Shown piece after piece: positions 40,390 through 49,546 of a DNA stretch of 64,000 bases (positions are counted from its first letter, which is position 1; every line of letters starts with the position of its first letter). The DNA is from Arachidicoccus soli (GTDB lineage: Bacteria; Bacteroidota; Bacteroidia; Chitinophagales; Chitinophagaceae). Made by a program: the position numbers and the translations under genes. The stretch is from assembly GCF_003600625.1 (NCBI RefSeq), contig NZ_CP032489.1, positions 2,542,001 through 2,606,000 on the forward strand. Reading direction: 5' to 3'. The notes beneath the pieces are model-generated. The model had not been told where the DNA came from, did no database searches, and was given only the letters and a program-made list of their open reading frames with translations.

Positions 40390-42573
40390 CTAATTTTTTA
40401 TAAGCACACTTGTCATTACCATTTTTGAAGCGCCCAATTCCTGGCTTCTTTCTACCGGAGAGCTTCCGCCTATATATATTTTCAGATCACCTTTTGGGAT
40501 GACTGGCTCTCCAGCTGTATTATAAATCTGCATTTCTTCCGGTGTTACTGTAAAGTGTACCACCTTCGACTCATTAGGCTGTAGAGAGATTCGTTTAAAT
40601 CCTTTTAAGGAGTATAAAGGTGTTAAATAATCCTGCTGCGGAACTGATACATACATTTGTACCACTTCATCAGCAGCCATTTTTCCGGCATTACTTACAG
40701 TTGCTGACACTTCAAAAGATTGATTATTCTCTATAGATTTTTTATCCGCTTTAATATTTTTATAAACAAAATGAGTGTAAGAAAGTCCAAAGCCAAAAGG
40801 ATACATCGGTTTGTCTTCCATAAAACGATAAGTACGGCCTTTCATAGAATAGTCCGTAAAAGCAGGTAATTGATCCAAGGACATAGGGAAGGTAACCGGA
40901 AGTTTACCTGAAGGAGAGGCTTTTCCAAAGATTACATTAGCAACGGCGTTACCTCCCTCCTCTCCGGGATACCATACCAGCAATACCGCATCAGATAGTG
41001 TATGTACTTCTTTCAGATTCATAGGGCTTCCCCCGGTAATGATGGTAACAATTTTTCCTTTGTAACCATCTCTCAGTTTCTTTAAAAAATTAATTTGATT
41101 TTTGGGTAGATTATAATCCAATCTATCACCGTATGTTGAAGAAGCCAATGCATCACCTTCTTCACCTTCGATGGTCCCATCGATGCCTAAAACTGCAAAA
41201 ATCACATCACATTCTTTAGCATCTCCTGTGGTCCAATCTTCTGGATTACTATTGGCTGCATTCAACATTATACCTTGTTTAAACTGCAACTGACTTCCTT
41301 TGGATATTTGTCCTGCAATGCCTTCGAGAATAGTTACCATTTTATTATTTACACCATAATAGTTCCCTATTAATGAATTGATGGTAGCGGCATTAGGTCC
41401 TGTTATAAAATATTTTGGCAAGTCATTTTTCAAGGGCAATACGCCATCATTCTTTAATAAAACGATCGACTCTTCGGCTGCTTTAAGCGCCAGTTGCCGA
41501 TGTGCTTCGCTGTTGATTACATCTGGGCCAATTTTATCATAAGGATCTGTCCCAATTGGGTTAAATAAACCCAATTTAATTCTCGTACGTGTAAGACTCG
41601 CCAAAGCACTATCTATTTTGGCTTCTGTCGTCAATCCTTGTTTTACGGCATTATCCAACGCCGTAAAAGTATTACCGCAATTCAGGTCGAGACCATTATT
41701 GATGGCCAATGCAGCCGCCGCTTCCGGTGTTTCTACCGTTTTATGAAACTGAAAGATATCGGCGACGGCATCGCAGTCAGAAACTATATGCCCTTTAAAG
41801 CCCCAGTCCTGCCTTAACACAGTGTCTAACAAATAGCCATTACCACTACAGGGAATTCCGTTTAGGGCGTTATAGGCAGCCATTACAGATTCTACGCCTG
41901 CTTTCACTAAGGCCTTGAATGCCGGGAAATAAGTTTCATGGAGATCCAAATTGGTAGCAATGGCATTAAAGGCATGCCTATCCCCTTCGGGTCCACTATA
42001 AACAGCAAAGTGCTTGGCACATGCAGCTGCTTTTAAATAATCAGGACGGTCACCTTGAAGCCCATGCACAAATGCTACTCCCATCTGGGAAGTCAGAAAA
42101 GGGTCTTCTCCATAGGTTTCCTGACCACGCCCCCAACGGGGATCTCTAAATATATTAATATTCGGCGTCCAGAATGATAAGCCGCCATAATGCAATTCAT
42201 AACCGCGTTTACGATCTATATTAAAATTAGCCCTTGCCTCATCTGAAATAGCAGAAGCAACTTGTTTAAGCAGCGCAGGGTCAAAAGTCGCTGCCTCGCC
42301 GATTGCCTGTGGAAATACTGTTACCACACCGGATCGTCCTACACCATGCAATGCTTCATTCCACCAATTATAGGCGGGCACACCCAGTCTTGGAATAGCT
42401 GGCGCAGCATTCATTAATTGATTGATCTTTTCGTCTAAAGTCAATTTAGAGATAAAATCATTGACTCTTGCATTCAATGATTTTGTAGGATCTTTAAAAA
42501 CTTGTGCCTTTCCTCGAGGAGCGATCGTAAGCAACAAACAGATAGAAAGAAAATAGCTGAAATATTTTTTCAT
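40390..42573 (-). CDS. GH3 beta-xylosidase
   Basis: 727 aa from the ATG at 42573, which begins a signal peptide (MKKYFSYFLSICLLLTIAPRGKAQ). A frame start at 42621 would lie only about 20 bases behind the predicted -7 element and add an unlikely 16 residues. GH3 landmarks are YNWWNEALHGVG, KHFAVYSGPE, nucleophile Asp in IVSDCDAVADIF, SIVLLKNDGVLPL, GIDGTIEGEEGD and YPFGFGLSYTHF, then an FnIII-like C-terminus. The WNEALHGVG form is typical of bacterial xylosidase-type GH3 enzymes. It releases xylose from short oligosaccharides, probably in the periplasm. It heads the GH3-GH10-esterase operon, with the operator 94 bases upstream. Confidence 0.92.
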   Translation of the reverse strand: MKKYFSYFLSICLLLTIAPRGKAQVFKDPTKSLNARVNDFISKLTLDEKINQLMNAAPAIPRLGVPAYNWWNEALHGVGRSGVVTVFPQAIGEAATFDPALLKQVASAISDEARANFNIDRKRGYELHYGGLSFWTPNINIFRDPRWGRGQETYGEDPFLTSQMGVAFVHGLQGDRPDYLKAAACAKHFAVYSGPEGDRHAFNAIATNLDLHETYFPAFKALVKAGVESVMAAYNALNGIPCSGNGYLLDTVLRQDWGFKGHIVSDCDAVADIFQFHKTVETPEAAAALAINNGLDLNCGNTFTALDNAVKQGLTTEAKIDSALASLTRTRIKLGLFNPIGTDPYDKIGPDVINSEAHRQLALKAAEESIVLLKNDGVLPLKNDLPKYFITGPNAATINSLIGNYYGVNNKMVTILEGIAGQISKGSQLQFKQGIMLNAANSNPEDWTTGDAKECDVIFAVLGIDGTIEGEEGDALASSTYGDRLDYNLPKNQINFLKKLRDGYKGKIVTIITGGSPMNLKEVHTLSDAVLLVWYPGEEGGNAVANVIFGKASPSGKLPVTFPMSLDQLPAFTDYSMKGRTYRFMEDKPMYPFGFGLSYTHFVYKNIKADKKSIENNQSFEVSATVSNAGKMAADEVVQMYVSVPQQDYLTPLYSLKGFKRISLQPNESKVVHFTVTPEEMQIYNTAGEPVIPKGDLKIYIGGSSPVERSQELGASKMVMTSVLIKN

Positions 42574-42642
42574 CCTGGATGATTTATTGTTTAGAGATAA
42601 TATAAATAAATTGAAGAACACCTAACAAACAGTAATTCTTCC

Positions 42643-42672
42643 GCAATATAGGACATTTTTATAAATTTGCAA
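42643..42672 (-). promoter_or_regulatory. Probable promoter of the GH3-GH10-esterase operon
   Basis: On the minus strand TTG (42670..42672, inside the operator), 19 bases, then TATATTGC (42643..42650), one base off TAnnTTTG. The layout equals that of the xylB promoter. Confidence 0.5.
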
Positions 42673-42681
42673 TCGATTGCA
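42668..42681. promoter_or_regulatory. Perfect LacI-type operator upstream of GH3 operon
   Basis: TGCAATCGATTGCA, identical to the site next to xylR and also symmetric when extended by one base on each side (42667..42682). It overlaps the -33 part of the predicted promoter. Confidence 0.87.
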
Positions 42682-42729
42682 AAAATAAAATCAAATATCT
42701 TGTTTAGATAAACAGTCATTTTCCTTCTA

Positions 42730-42870
42730 TCTATAATTAGGTCTTCTGCTTCCCTTTTTAATAAGAAAGGTAATCTCTGCAGAATCTGAAAAACTACCCA
42801 CAGGTTGACGCAACACATATTTGCCAAAGGATTTATTTCATCTCCTAGAAATGAACCATGCCGGGCGCAC
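42730..42870 (-). mobile_element. Possible 5' relic of a group II intron
   Basis: On the minus strand, three bases after the T-run of the DUF2723 terminator, the sequence begins GTGCGCCCGGCATGG (42870..42856). This matches the 5' end that I recall for bacterial group II introns, especially class C, which insert directly behind terminators. A following AGGA ... TCCT stem is also where domain I would place one. No reverse transcriptase, domain V or 3' end is found, and the left limit given is a guess. Confidence 0.45.
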
Positions 42871-42873
42871 CAC

Positions 42874-42915
42874 AAAAAAAGAGGTAGTCATATTTTTCTT
42901 ATGGCTACCTCTTTT
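42874..42915 (-). terminator. Rho-independent terminator of the DUF2723 gene
   Basis: On the minus strand AAAGAGGTAGCCAT and ATGACTACCTCTTT form a stem with one mismatch around a short A-rich loop, followed by a run of seven T. It lies about 20 bases after the stop codon. Confidence 0.8.
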
Positions 42916-42935
42916 AAATTTATACTCTTTTGATA

Positions 42936-45900
42936 TTACTTCTTGCCTGAATCCATTGTATGCAGGCTGCTATCTGCTTTCTCCAAATTAGGTGGCAAGG
43001 TTTTAACTGCCTGCTCTTGTTCCATTTGGTTCATCACCATCAAGAATTGCTGTGCAGATTGTGTTTCATAACTATAATTGCTGGCATCTACAGGTGGTAA
43101 AGAATTATAGTAATTTACTTCCTGTACAAGGTCGGTTTTCAAAGATTTGGTTACTTTATCAATCAATGGTTGGTCCTTCGCCAGATAGGCTGCAATCAAA
43201 AATTTAAAGGATGTCTGATTATGCATACCATATTTAGAAGGCATTCCGTATGGGAAGTTTTCCTGCAGCATCATATGGTCACATTTTTCCAAAACTTTCT
43301 TCGCATCCTCAATTCTACCTACCCTTGCCAATTCAATTCCTTCATCAGCAAAAGCTTCACGTATAGTAATCAGATGACGGCGGTTTTCTTCATCAAAATA
43401 GACACCCGGAATATTTGCATTTCCAAATACAAAGTCATTCATCAATTTATTGTACATCCAATCAGTGTTGACATTCTCTTTCATTAAGGCACCAAATCTT
43501 GCTTTGTATTCATTGTATTGAGCGTTACTACTGGTATCACTACTGGCCACCGGAACCAAACGATAACTCAAACCATCCTTGCGCAAATAAGATTCAAAAC
43601 TGGAACCTAAGCCGGTTTGATGATTCATCGTAAAATAGATGGGTCGCTTCCATTTATTTGCCGCTATAATTGCTAATTCGGCCAGATCATTTTTAAACAA
43701 ATTATCCTTATCAATAGTGAACCTTAATGCATCCTGTACACTGTCGGTAGCATTGACCGTACCATTCTTCAGTACTTCAGCCTTGTCCACCGGCACATAT
43801 ACATTTCTTACAGGGAAGGTATTGATGGAAGCTCCATTGCGCAATTCCTGCATCTTTGAAGGGTCATTACTGCCTACATAATTCTTCAGCATGTCATATA
43901 AATCATAATATCTGCTCTGCGGATAGTTTTTAGGTACATACATGACCTGATTTCTGGTATCTCCTTCTATCTGCTTTTTCGTAAAGATGACGTCGATGGA
44001 ATCACTTTGGTTGACCTTAGTTCGCAAGTCATTGATATACCAATCAATACCCAGTAAACTGGTATTAATTACACGGATATCCGGTCGTACGCCCTCTACT
44101 TCCTGCGCATACCAAAGCGGATACGTATCATTATCTCCGAAGGTAAAGAGTATGGCATTGGGTGCACAACTTTTTAAATAGTCTATCGCCATATCCGGCG
44201 CCAATCTTTTCTTACTACGATCATGGTCATTCCATTCTTGCTGGGCCATTAATAGCGGTACTGCCAGCAAGCAAATGGCTGAAGTGGCGATCGTTGCGAC
44301 TCTGGGTTTCGTTATCTTTTGCAGCCAGTACTTCACCTGGAAGACCCCAATTCCAATCCAGATGGCAAAAGCATAGGTCGATCCCGCATAGGCATAGTCT
44401 CGCTCACGTGGCTCATTACCTGCCTGATTTAAGTACATTACAATGGCAAAGCCTGTCATGAAGAACAATAAGAAAGCAATCAACCCATCATCTCCTTTTT
44501 TCTTAAAATGATAAAACATCCCTATCAAGCCTAAGATGAGCGGCAAGGCAAACATAACATTATGCCCCTTGTTTATCTGTAATTCATGCGGCATCATGCT
44601 TTGATCGCCTAACATTAAATTATCTATAAATGGTATACCTGTAATCCAATTGCCATCACGTACATCTGTAACAGAGTTACCTTGTAAATCGTTTTGACGG
44701 CCACTATAATTCCATAAGAAATAACGTAGATACATGTAATAAACCTGGTATCCTAAGAAGAATTTGATATTATCTACAAAATTAGGTGCGCGTTCATACT
44801 GTCCGGTCTGCGGATCTTTTCCAATACCCAACCAGGAAGCATAGAAATCCGTTTGGTTTCTATCGGTGCCTGTATTCCATACACGTGGGAAGATCATTTC
44901 ATCATCCGGGGAATAGATATAGCTGAAGGTTTTACCTGTCGGAATATATTTGGTTTCTCCTTTACTGTTTACCCCTTTTTGGTAATTCTCTTCGCCATAA
45001 TAAGCGGCAATTGGATTGGCCGTAAATTTCTGCCCATATAATAAGGGGAAGGAACCATATTGAGAACGATTTAAGTAGCCTACCAGGCTCATGGGGTTAT
45101 CTACATTAAACATGTCGATAGAGGGATTGGCTGTACTGCGTATCATGGTCGTCAGATAAGAGCTGAACCCGATAAACATAAAAGTTAAACACCACAATCC
45201 TAAGCGTATATAATGCCAGTTTTTCTTTTTAGCATAACGAAAGGCAAACCACATAAGGATCGCGACCAAAACAAAAAATGTAATAAACCCGGAAAACAAA
45301 GGCATATTTAAGGTGTTTACAAAAAATATGTCCATATTACCGGCTTGTTGAATAGACTCCTGGATCACACCTATTTGTACAAAACCTAAAATGACTATAC
45401 TCAAAATAAAGAAGATATAAGTACCTCCATATAACTCACGTTTTTCTTTATTACCTCTTTCCACCAGGTATAGAATCCCCACAGCGATAAATGATCCGAA
45501 AAGAACCGCCATCGCTACCGTCGCATCCATTGAAACACCGGCTTGTGAAGCAACACTATTGGCTTGTATAAGTGCCACAATAAAGCCTAATACCCCTCCT
45601 ATTAATACAATTCTTACAAAATATTTCTTTATTAATTTATAATTGAATAAATGTCTTTTTCTGAAAAAGAAAATCAATACCATGGCTGGAATTGTCAACA
45701 GATTCAATAGGTGTACACCCACTGCCAATCCCATCATAAAGCAGATAAATACAATCCACTTATCGGCTCCGGGTTCATCTGCCTTATGCTCCCATTTAAG
45801 CATTGCCCAGAAAACTAATGCTGTGAAGAAGGCTGAAAGCGCGTATACCTCTCCCTCTACCGCACTATACCAATAGGAATCAGAAAAAGTAAAAGCTAAA

Positions 45901-46289
45901 GCACCTACAGTACCGGCTAACATAATCATGAAAATTTCATTCTTATTTAAATCCTCTATTTTACGCGCTCCCTGTACTATCCGGCGGGCAAAATGTGTGA
46001 TGGTCCAAAACAAGAACAAAATAGCAAAACCACTTGACAAAGCACTCATGACATTCACTGCTTTGGCTGCCTCCAAAGGATTATTGCCGAATAGAATAAT
46101 AAAGAAACGGCCTATTAATACAAAAAATGGCGCGCCCGGTGGATGCGGAATTTGCACTTTAAAGCAGCTGCTGACAAATTCTCCGCAGTCCCAATAACTA
46201 CCACTTAATTCGGCAGTTAAAATATAGGTAGTACAGGCAATAAGACAAACCACCCACCCAACAATGTTATTTGCTTTCTTAAAATTCAT
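42936..46289 (-). CDS. DUF2723-family membrane protein (predicted glycosyltransferase, GT117-like)
   Basis: 1117 aa. The N-terminal two thirds hold about a dozen hydrophobic helices (VGWVVCLIACTTYILTAE first). The opening has the DUF2723 signature LSGSYWDCGEFVSSCFKVQIPHPPGAPFF shortened to its core WDCGEF / HPPGAP, with the acidic residue of protein O-mannosyltransferase-like enzymes. After about residue 690 a soluble C-terminal part begins, with CAPNAILFTFGDNDTYPLWYAQEVEGVRPDI in part (FGDNDTYPLWY core). Members are related to eukaryotic TMEM260 and are thought to glycosylate exported proteins. It is a single-gene unit, reading towards the xylan locus, with its own terminator. Confidence 0.88.
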   Translation of the reverse strand: MNFKKANNIVGWVVCLIACTTYILTAELSGSYWDCGEFVSSCFKVQIPHPPGAPFFVLIGRFFIILFGNNPLEAAKAVNVMSALSSGFAILFLFWTITHFARRIVQGARKIEDLNKNEIFMIMLAGTVGALAFTFSDSYWYSAVEGEVYALSAFFTALVFWAMLKWEHKADEPGADKWIVFICFMMGLAVGVHLLNLLTIPAMVLIFFFRKRHLFNYKLIKKYFVRIVLIGGVLGFIVALIQANSVASQAGVSMDATVAMAVLFGSFIAVGILYLVERGNKEKRELYGGTYIFFILSIVILGFVQIGVIQESIQQAGNMDIFFVNTLNMPLFSGFITFFVLVAILMWFAFRYAKKKNWHYIRLGLWCLTFMFIGFSSYLTTMIRSTANPSIDMFNVDNPMSLVGYLNRSQYGSFPLLYGQKFTANPIAAYYGEENYQKGVNSKGETKYIPTGKTFSYIYSPDDEMIFPRVWNTGTDRNQTDFYASWLGIGKDPQTGQYERAPNFVDNIKFFLGYQVYYMYLRYFLWNYSGRQNDLQGNSVTDVRDGNWITGIPFIDNLMLGDQSMMPHELQINKGHNVMFALPLILGLIGMFYHFKKKGDDGLIAFLLFFMTGFAIVMYLNQAGNEPRERDYAYAGSTYAFAIWIGIGVFQVKYWLQKITKPRVATIATSAICLLAVPLLMAQQEWNDHDRSKKRLAPDMAIDYLKSCAPNAILFTFGDNDTYPLWYAQEVEGVRPDIRVINTSLLGIDWYINDLRTKVNQSDSIDVIFTKKQIEGDTRNQVMYVPKNYPQSRYYDLYDMLKNYVGSNDPSKMQELRNGASINTFPVRNVYVPVDKAEVLKNGTVNATDSVQDALRFTIDKDNLFKNDLAELAIIAANKWKRPIYFTMNHQTGLGSSFESYLRKDGLSYRLVPVASSDTSSNAQYNEYKARFGALMKENVNTDWMYNKLMNDFVFGNANIPGVYFDEENRRHLITIREAFADEGIELARVGRIEDAKKVLEKCDHMMLQENFPYGMPSKYGMHNQTSFKFLIAAYLAKDQPLIDKVTKSLKTDLVQEVNYYNSLPPVDASNYSYETQSAQQFLMVMNQMEQEQAVKTLPPNLEKADSSLHTMDSGKK

Positions 46290-46648
46290 TTGGAAATAAG
46301 TTTTGCTTTAGAAAAGAATTTCTAAAAATCTGATTCTTTTTTTTGATTGAAGGCAAACCTAAGTTAAAGTATTGATATTGCAACTATACAAAATAAATAT
46401 TTTTTATAATAAAATTCTAATATTTGTAAGAAAAAATACCTGTTGGAAGGTCCATTTTATTTAAGTTCTGCCTGGCTTTTATATTTTATTTTAACCGCTG
46501 AGCGGAGTCAGTAAATAATTATAGTGACTCATTAAACTCTTTTTTAATTTACAAGTCGAAAGTCTCGGTTTTTTCCTGCAGCCAGCTCTGCTCCGGCATT
46601 ATTGGGATTTTGTATATAGATATTTATAGAATCTTTAAAATTAAAAAG
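46290..46648. other. Divergent intergenic region, DUF2723 / DUF1800
   Basis: About 360 bases between the divergent starts. It must hold both promoters, but I see no element good enough to mark, and no operator or RNA gene. Confidence 0.4.
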
Positions 46649-48097
46649 ATGGGTATCTCCAACGAAAAGCTGCAGCATTTAAGCTGGCGCGCCGGTTTCG
46701 GGCAATTGACTAGTGCAAAGGAACCGGATTTACAAAAACTTGTCCGCAATCTGATTCGTCACAACCACACCAAACCGGATGCTATTTCTACCCAGGAATC
46801 AGTTGAATTAGTTCAGAACAATTATACGTATAGTCAAATAAAAGCGGATGCCAGTTTAAGGAAATTGATAGCCCAGAAAAATAGAGATGGCATTAAAAAC
46901 CTGAATATTCTATGGCTAAAAGAAATGTTTACCACCAACCGGCCTTTACGCGAAAAAATGTCTTTATTCTGGCATGGGCATTTTGCCTGCCGTGTACAAA
47001 ATGTATCCCATCAGGAGAAATTGTTACAGATCATCCGGGAAAATGCCTTAGGGAATTTTGGCGACTTACTGACAGCCGTTTCCAAAAGCGCTTCTATGCT
47101 GGCATTTCTCAACAACCAACAGAATAAAAAGCAACACGCCAACGAGAACTTTGGCAGGGAGGTCATGGAGCTTTTTACCATGGGTCGCGGAAATTATACC
47201 GAGAAAGATGTAAAAGAAGGTTCTCGCGCTTTTACTGGCTGGGCCTTCAACAAAGAGGGCGACTTTGTCTTTCGGCAAAATGTACACGATGATGGCCAAA
47301 AAACATTCCTTGGAAAAACGGGGAATTTTGATGGTGATGATATCTTAAAAATTTTATTGGAGCATAAAGCTACTGCCCATCATATTACAGAAAAGATTTA
47401 CAGATTTGTTGTAAATGATACCCCTGATGAGCAGCTTATCGCTGACCTGGCCGAGAAGTTTTATCATTCAAATTACCATATCGGTAATTTATTGGAAACA
47501 ATATTTACCGCTGATTGGTTTTATGATAAAAAGAATATTGGTGCGCGTATCAAATCACCGGTTGAGTTAATTGTAGGGATGGAGCGAAAGGTTCCCGCAA
47601 CTTTTGCCAATGATAATGCCCTGCTTTTGTTCCAACGTACTTTAGGCCAGGTGTTATTTTATCCGCCTAATGTGGCCGGCTGGCCGGGTGGTAAAGATTG
47701 GATTGATAGTTCTACATTATTGTATCGCATGCGTTTACCACAGATCGTCTATGCTTCAGAAGAATTTAATATCCGCCCCAAACCTATGCCTGAAGAGATG
47801 GATAACAGCTATACTTCCAGCAATATTCATGATGATTTGCAGAAAAAAGAATTTATGAACAGAGCTTATAAGAATAAAGTAAAAGTCACCGCTAACTGGG
47901 ATGCTTTTTTGGATAAATTCACCGCTATCTCCAGTGAGGCTTTACCAAAAGCCGTTGCGGATGATTTATTGGTCAACCTGCCTCAAATCGTCAATACATC
48001 TTTATTAGAAAAATATGCAGTCGCCTATAACCACCCAACTGAGATAAAGAAAATGGCTGTCAACTTGATGAGCACTCCTGAATATCAACTTTGTTAA
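46649..48097 (+). CDS. DUF1800 domain-containing protein
   Basis: 482 aa from the ATG at 46649 (MGISNEKLQHLSWRAGFG); an upstream in-frame start at 46610 would add 13 unlikely residues. The DUF1800 signs are the opening HLSWRAGFG, REKMSLFWHGHFACR, NENFGREVMELFTMGRGNYTEKDV in its core (REVMELFTMG), EGSRAFTGWAF and the late FYPPNVAGWPGG. The biochemical function of the family is unknown. It is nearly always encoded next to a DUF1501 protein, as here with a gap of 16 bases. No clear signal peptide is seen with this start. Confidence 0.88.
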   Translation: MGISNEKLQHLSWRAGFGQLTSAKEPDLQKLVRNLIRHNHTKPDAISTQESVELVQNNYTYSQIKADASLRKLIAQKNRDGIKNLNILWLKEMFTTNRPLREKMSLFWHGHFACRVQNVSHQEKLLQIIRENALGNFGDLLTAVSKSASMLAFLNNQQNKKQHANENFGREVMELFTMGRGNYTEKDVKEGSRAFTGWAFNKEGDFVFRQNVHDDGQKTFLGKTGNFDGDDILKILLEHKATAHHITEKIYRFVVNDTPDEQLIADLAEKFYHSNYHIGNLLETIFTADWFYDKKNIGARIKSPVELIVGMERKVPATFANDNALLLFQRTLGQVLFYPPNVAGWPGGKDWIDSSTLLYRMRLPQIVYASEEFNIRPKPMPEEMDNSYTSSNIHDDLQKKEFMNRAYKNKVKVTANWDAFLDKFTAISSEALPKAVADDLLVNLPQIVNTSLLEKYAVAYNHPTEIKKMAVNLMSTPEYQLC

Positions 48098-48113
48098 TCT
48101 TAAAAGATCTACC

Positions 48114-49310
48114 ATGTCCACATATAGCCGTCGTCGTTTTGTACAAATGGGTTCTTTAGCATCTGCTTCATTCTTCGTGCCTAAATTCTTAAAAGCATTT
48201 GAAAGAAAAGCCATCGCCGAAAACAAAATATTGGTTGTATTGCAACTATCCGGTGGGAATGATGGGTTGAATACCGTCATCCCTTACAACAACGATATTT
48301 ATTATGCATCGCGTCCTGTTCTTGGCATCAAAAAAAATGATGTTTTACAAATGGATGATGAACAAGGGCTGCATCCGGCTCTTAAAGGCCTGAAGGCTTT
48401 ATATGACAATGGGGAGATGGCCCTGCTCAATGGGGTAGGCTATCCCAACCCCAACCGTTCACATTTCCGTTCGATGGATATTTGGCAGAGTGCCAGCGAT
48501 AGTGAAACCGTTATCAATACCGGCTGGATTGGCCGTTACCTGGATGCACAATGTCTGCATGCTGACAAGCCTACTTTGACTATGGAAATAGATGACACCC
48601 TAAGCCTGGCCTTAAAAGGGAAGAATAATACAGGCATTGCCGTCAATAAACCTAAACAATTTTACGGGGATAGTCATGATAGTTATTTCAAAGCTATTTT
48701 ACAAAAACATCCGGTAAATGATGAACATTTAAATGTTGATTATTTATACAAAACCCTAGCTGAATCCATGTCTTCTGCAGACTACATTTATCAGCAATCC
48801 AAAATTTACAAGTCCAATGTCAGCTACCCCAATACCAATATTGGTAAGGATTTGAAGACGATTGCGGAATTAATCAATTCGCATATTGACACCAAAATTT
48901 ATTATGTCTCCTTGAGTGGCTTTGATACACACGTAAACCAGCATCCGCAGCAACAAAGGCTTTTTACAGACATGAGCGACTCGATCAATGCTTTTGTAAA
49001 AGATTTAAAAAGCAGCAACCGCTTTAAGGATGTTATGTTGATGACCTTCTCGGAATTTGGTAGGCGTGTTGGTCAAAATGCCAGTGGCGGTACCGATCAT
49101 GGGACGGCTAATTGTATGTTTCTCGTTTCTGGAGTCTTAAAAAAACAAGGCATTTTAAATGCCGCTCCTGACTTGACAGACTTAGATCAGGGTGATCTAA
49201 AATATCAGGTTGACTTTAAGGATGTCTATGCGACCATGCTCCACAATTGGCTAAAAACAGATGATGCCAATATCTTAAATAGAAAGAATAATTATTTGAA
49301 TTTTATTTAG
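48114..49310 (+). CDS. DUF1501 domain-containing protein with Tat signal
   Basis: 398 aa. The N-terminus SRRRFVQMGSLASASFF looks like a twin-arginine signal, so it would be exported folded. The rest is a sulfatase/alkaline-phosphatase-like fold typical of DUF1501: VLQLSGGNDGLNTVIPY, NGVGYPNPNRSHFRSMDIW, YYVSLSGFDTHVNQHPQQQ, MTFSEFGRRVGQNASGGTDHG and the ending NNYLNFI. No catalytic function is proven for the family. Cotranscribed with the DUF1800 gene; the pair probably forms an envelope complex, which is inference from constant co-occurrence. Confidence 0.88.
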   Translation: MSTYSRRRFVQMGSLASASFFVPKFLKAFERKAIAENKILVVLQLSGGNDGLNTVIPYNNDIYYASRPVLGIKKNDVLQMDDEQGLHPALKGLKALYDNGEMALLNGVGYPNPNRSHFRSMDIWQSASDSETVINTGWIGRYLDAQCLHADKPTLTMEIDDTLSLALKGKNNTGIAVNKPKQFYGDSHDSYFKAILQKHPVNDEHLNVDYLYKTLAESMSSADYIYQQSKIYKSNVSYPNTNIGKDLKTIAELINSHIDTKIYYVSLSGFDTHVNQHPQQQRLFTDMSDSINAFVKDLKSSNRFKDVMLMTFSEFGRRVGQNASGGTDHGTANCMFLVSGVLKKQGILNAAPDLTDLDQGDLKYQVDFKDVYATMLHNWLKTDDANILNRKNNYLNFI

Positions 49311-49546
49311 GAGAAGCTTGAATTATCAAAATTAATAGGGCGTTTTTCTGCGACTTCGTCGGATTCAAGATCCTATCAGTTAAAAGCAAAAGCGTCATGC
49401 CCTACGGAGGGAAAAACATTTTAATGGTTTTCTACACTTAAGATTCCGTTTTTGAAAGGAATAAGCTCTGTTTCTTTTACCATTCTCCATAAAGGAAAAG
49501 TTTACTTTATCTCATTGATGTACATTCGTAGAGTCAAATTTAATAC

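Larger units (their letters stand above)
42574..42935. other. Intergenic region: promoter, operator, possible intron relic, terminator
   Basis: From the GH3 start outward it holds a promoter and operator (42643..42682), about 50 bases with no feature, a stretch resembling the 5' end of a group II intron (42730..42870) and the terminator of the DUF2723 gene (42874..42915). Confidence 0.6.

Noticed and set aside
42591-42875. 94-codon minus-strand open frame upstream of the GH3 operon
   Set aside because: It runs through the operator, the promoter and the intron-like stretch, and its translation resembles no protein.
46290-46648. Riboswitch or small RNA in the divergent DUF2723/DUF1800 gap
   Set aside because: No known riboswitch core or strong hairpin is visible by eye.
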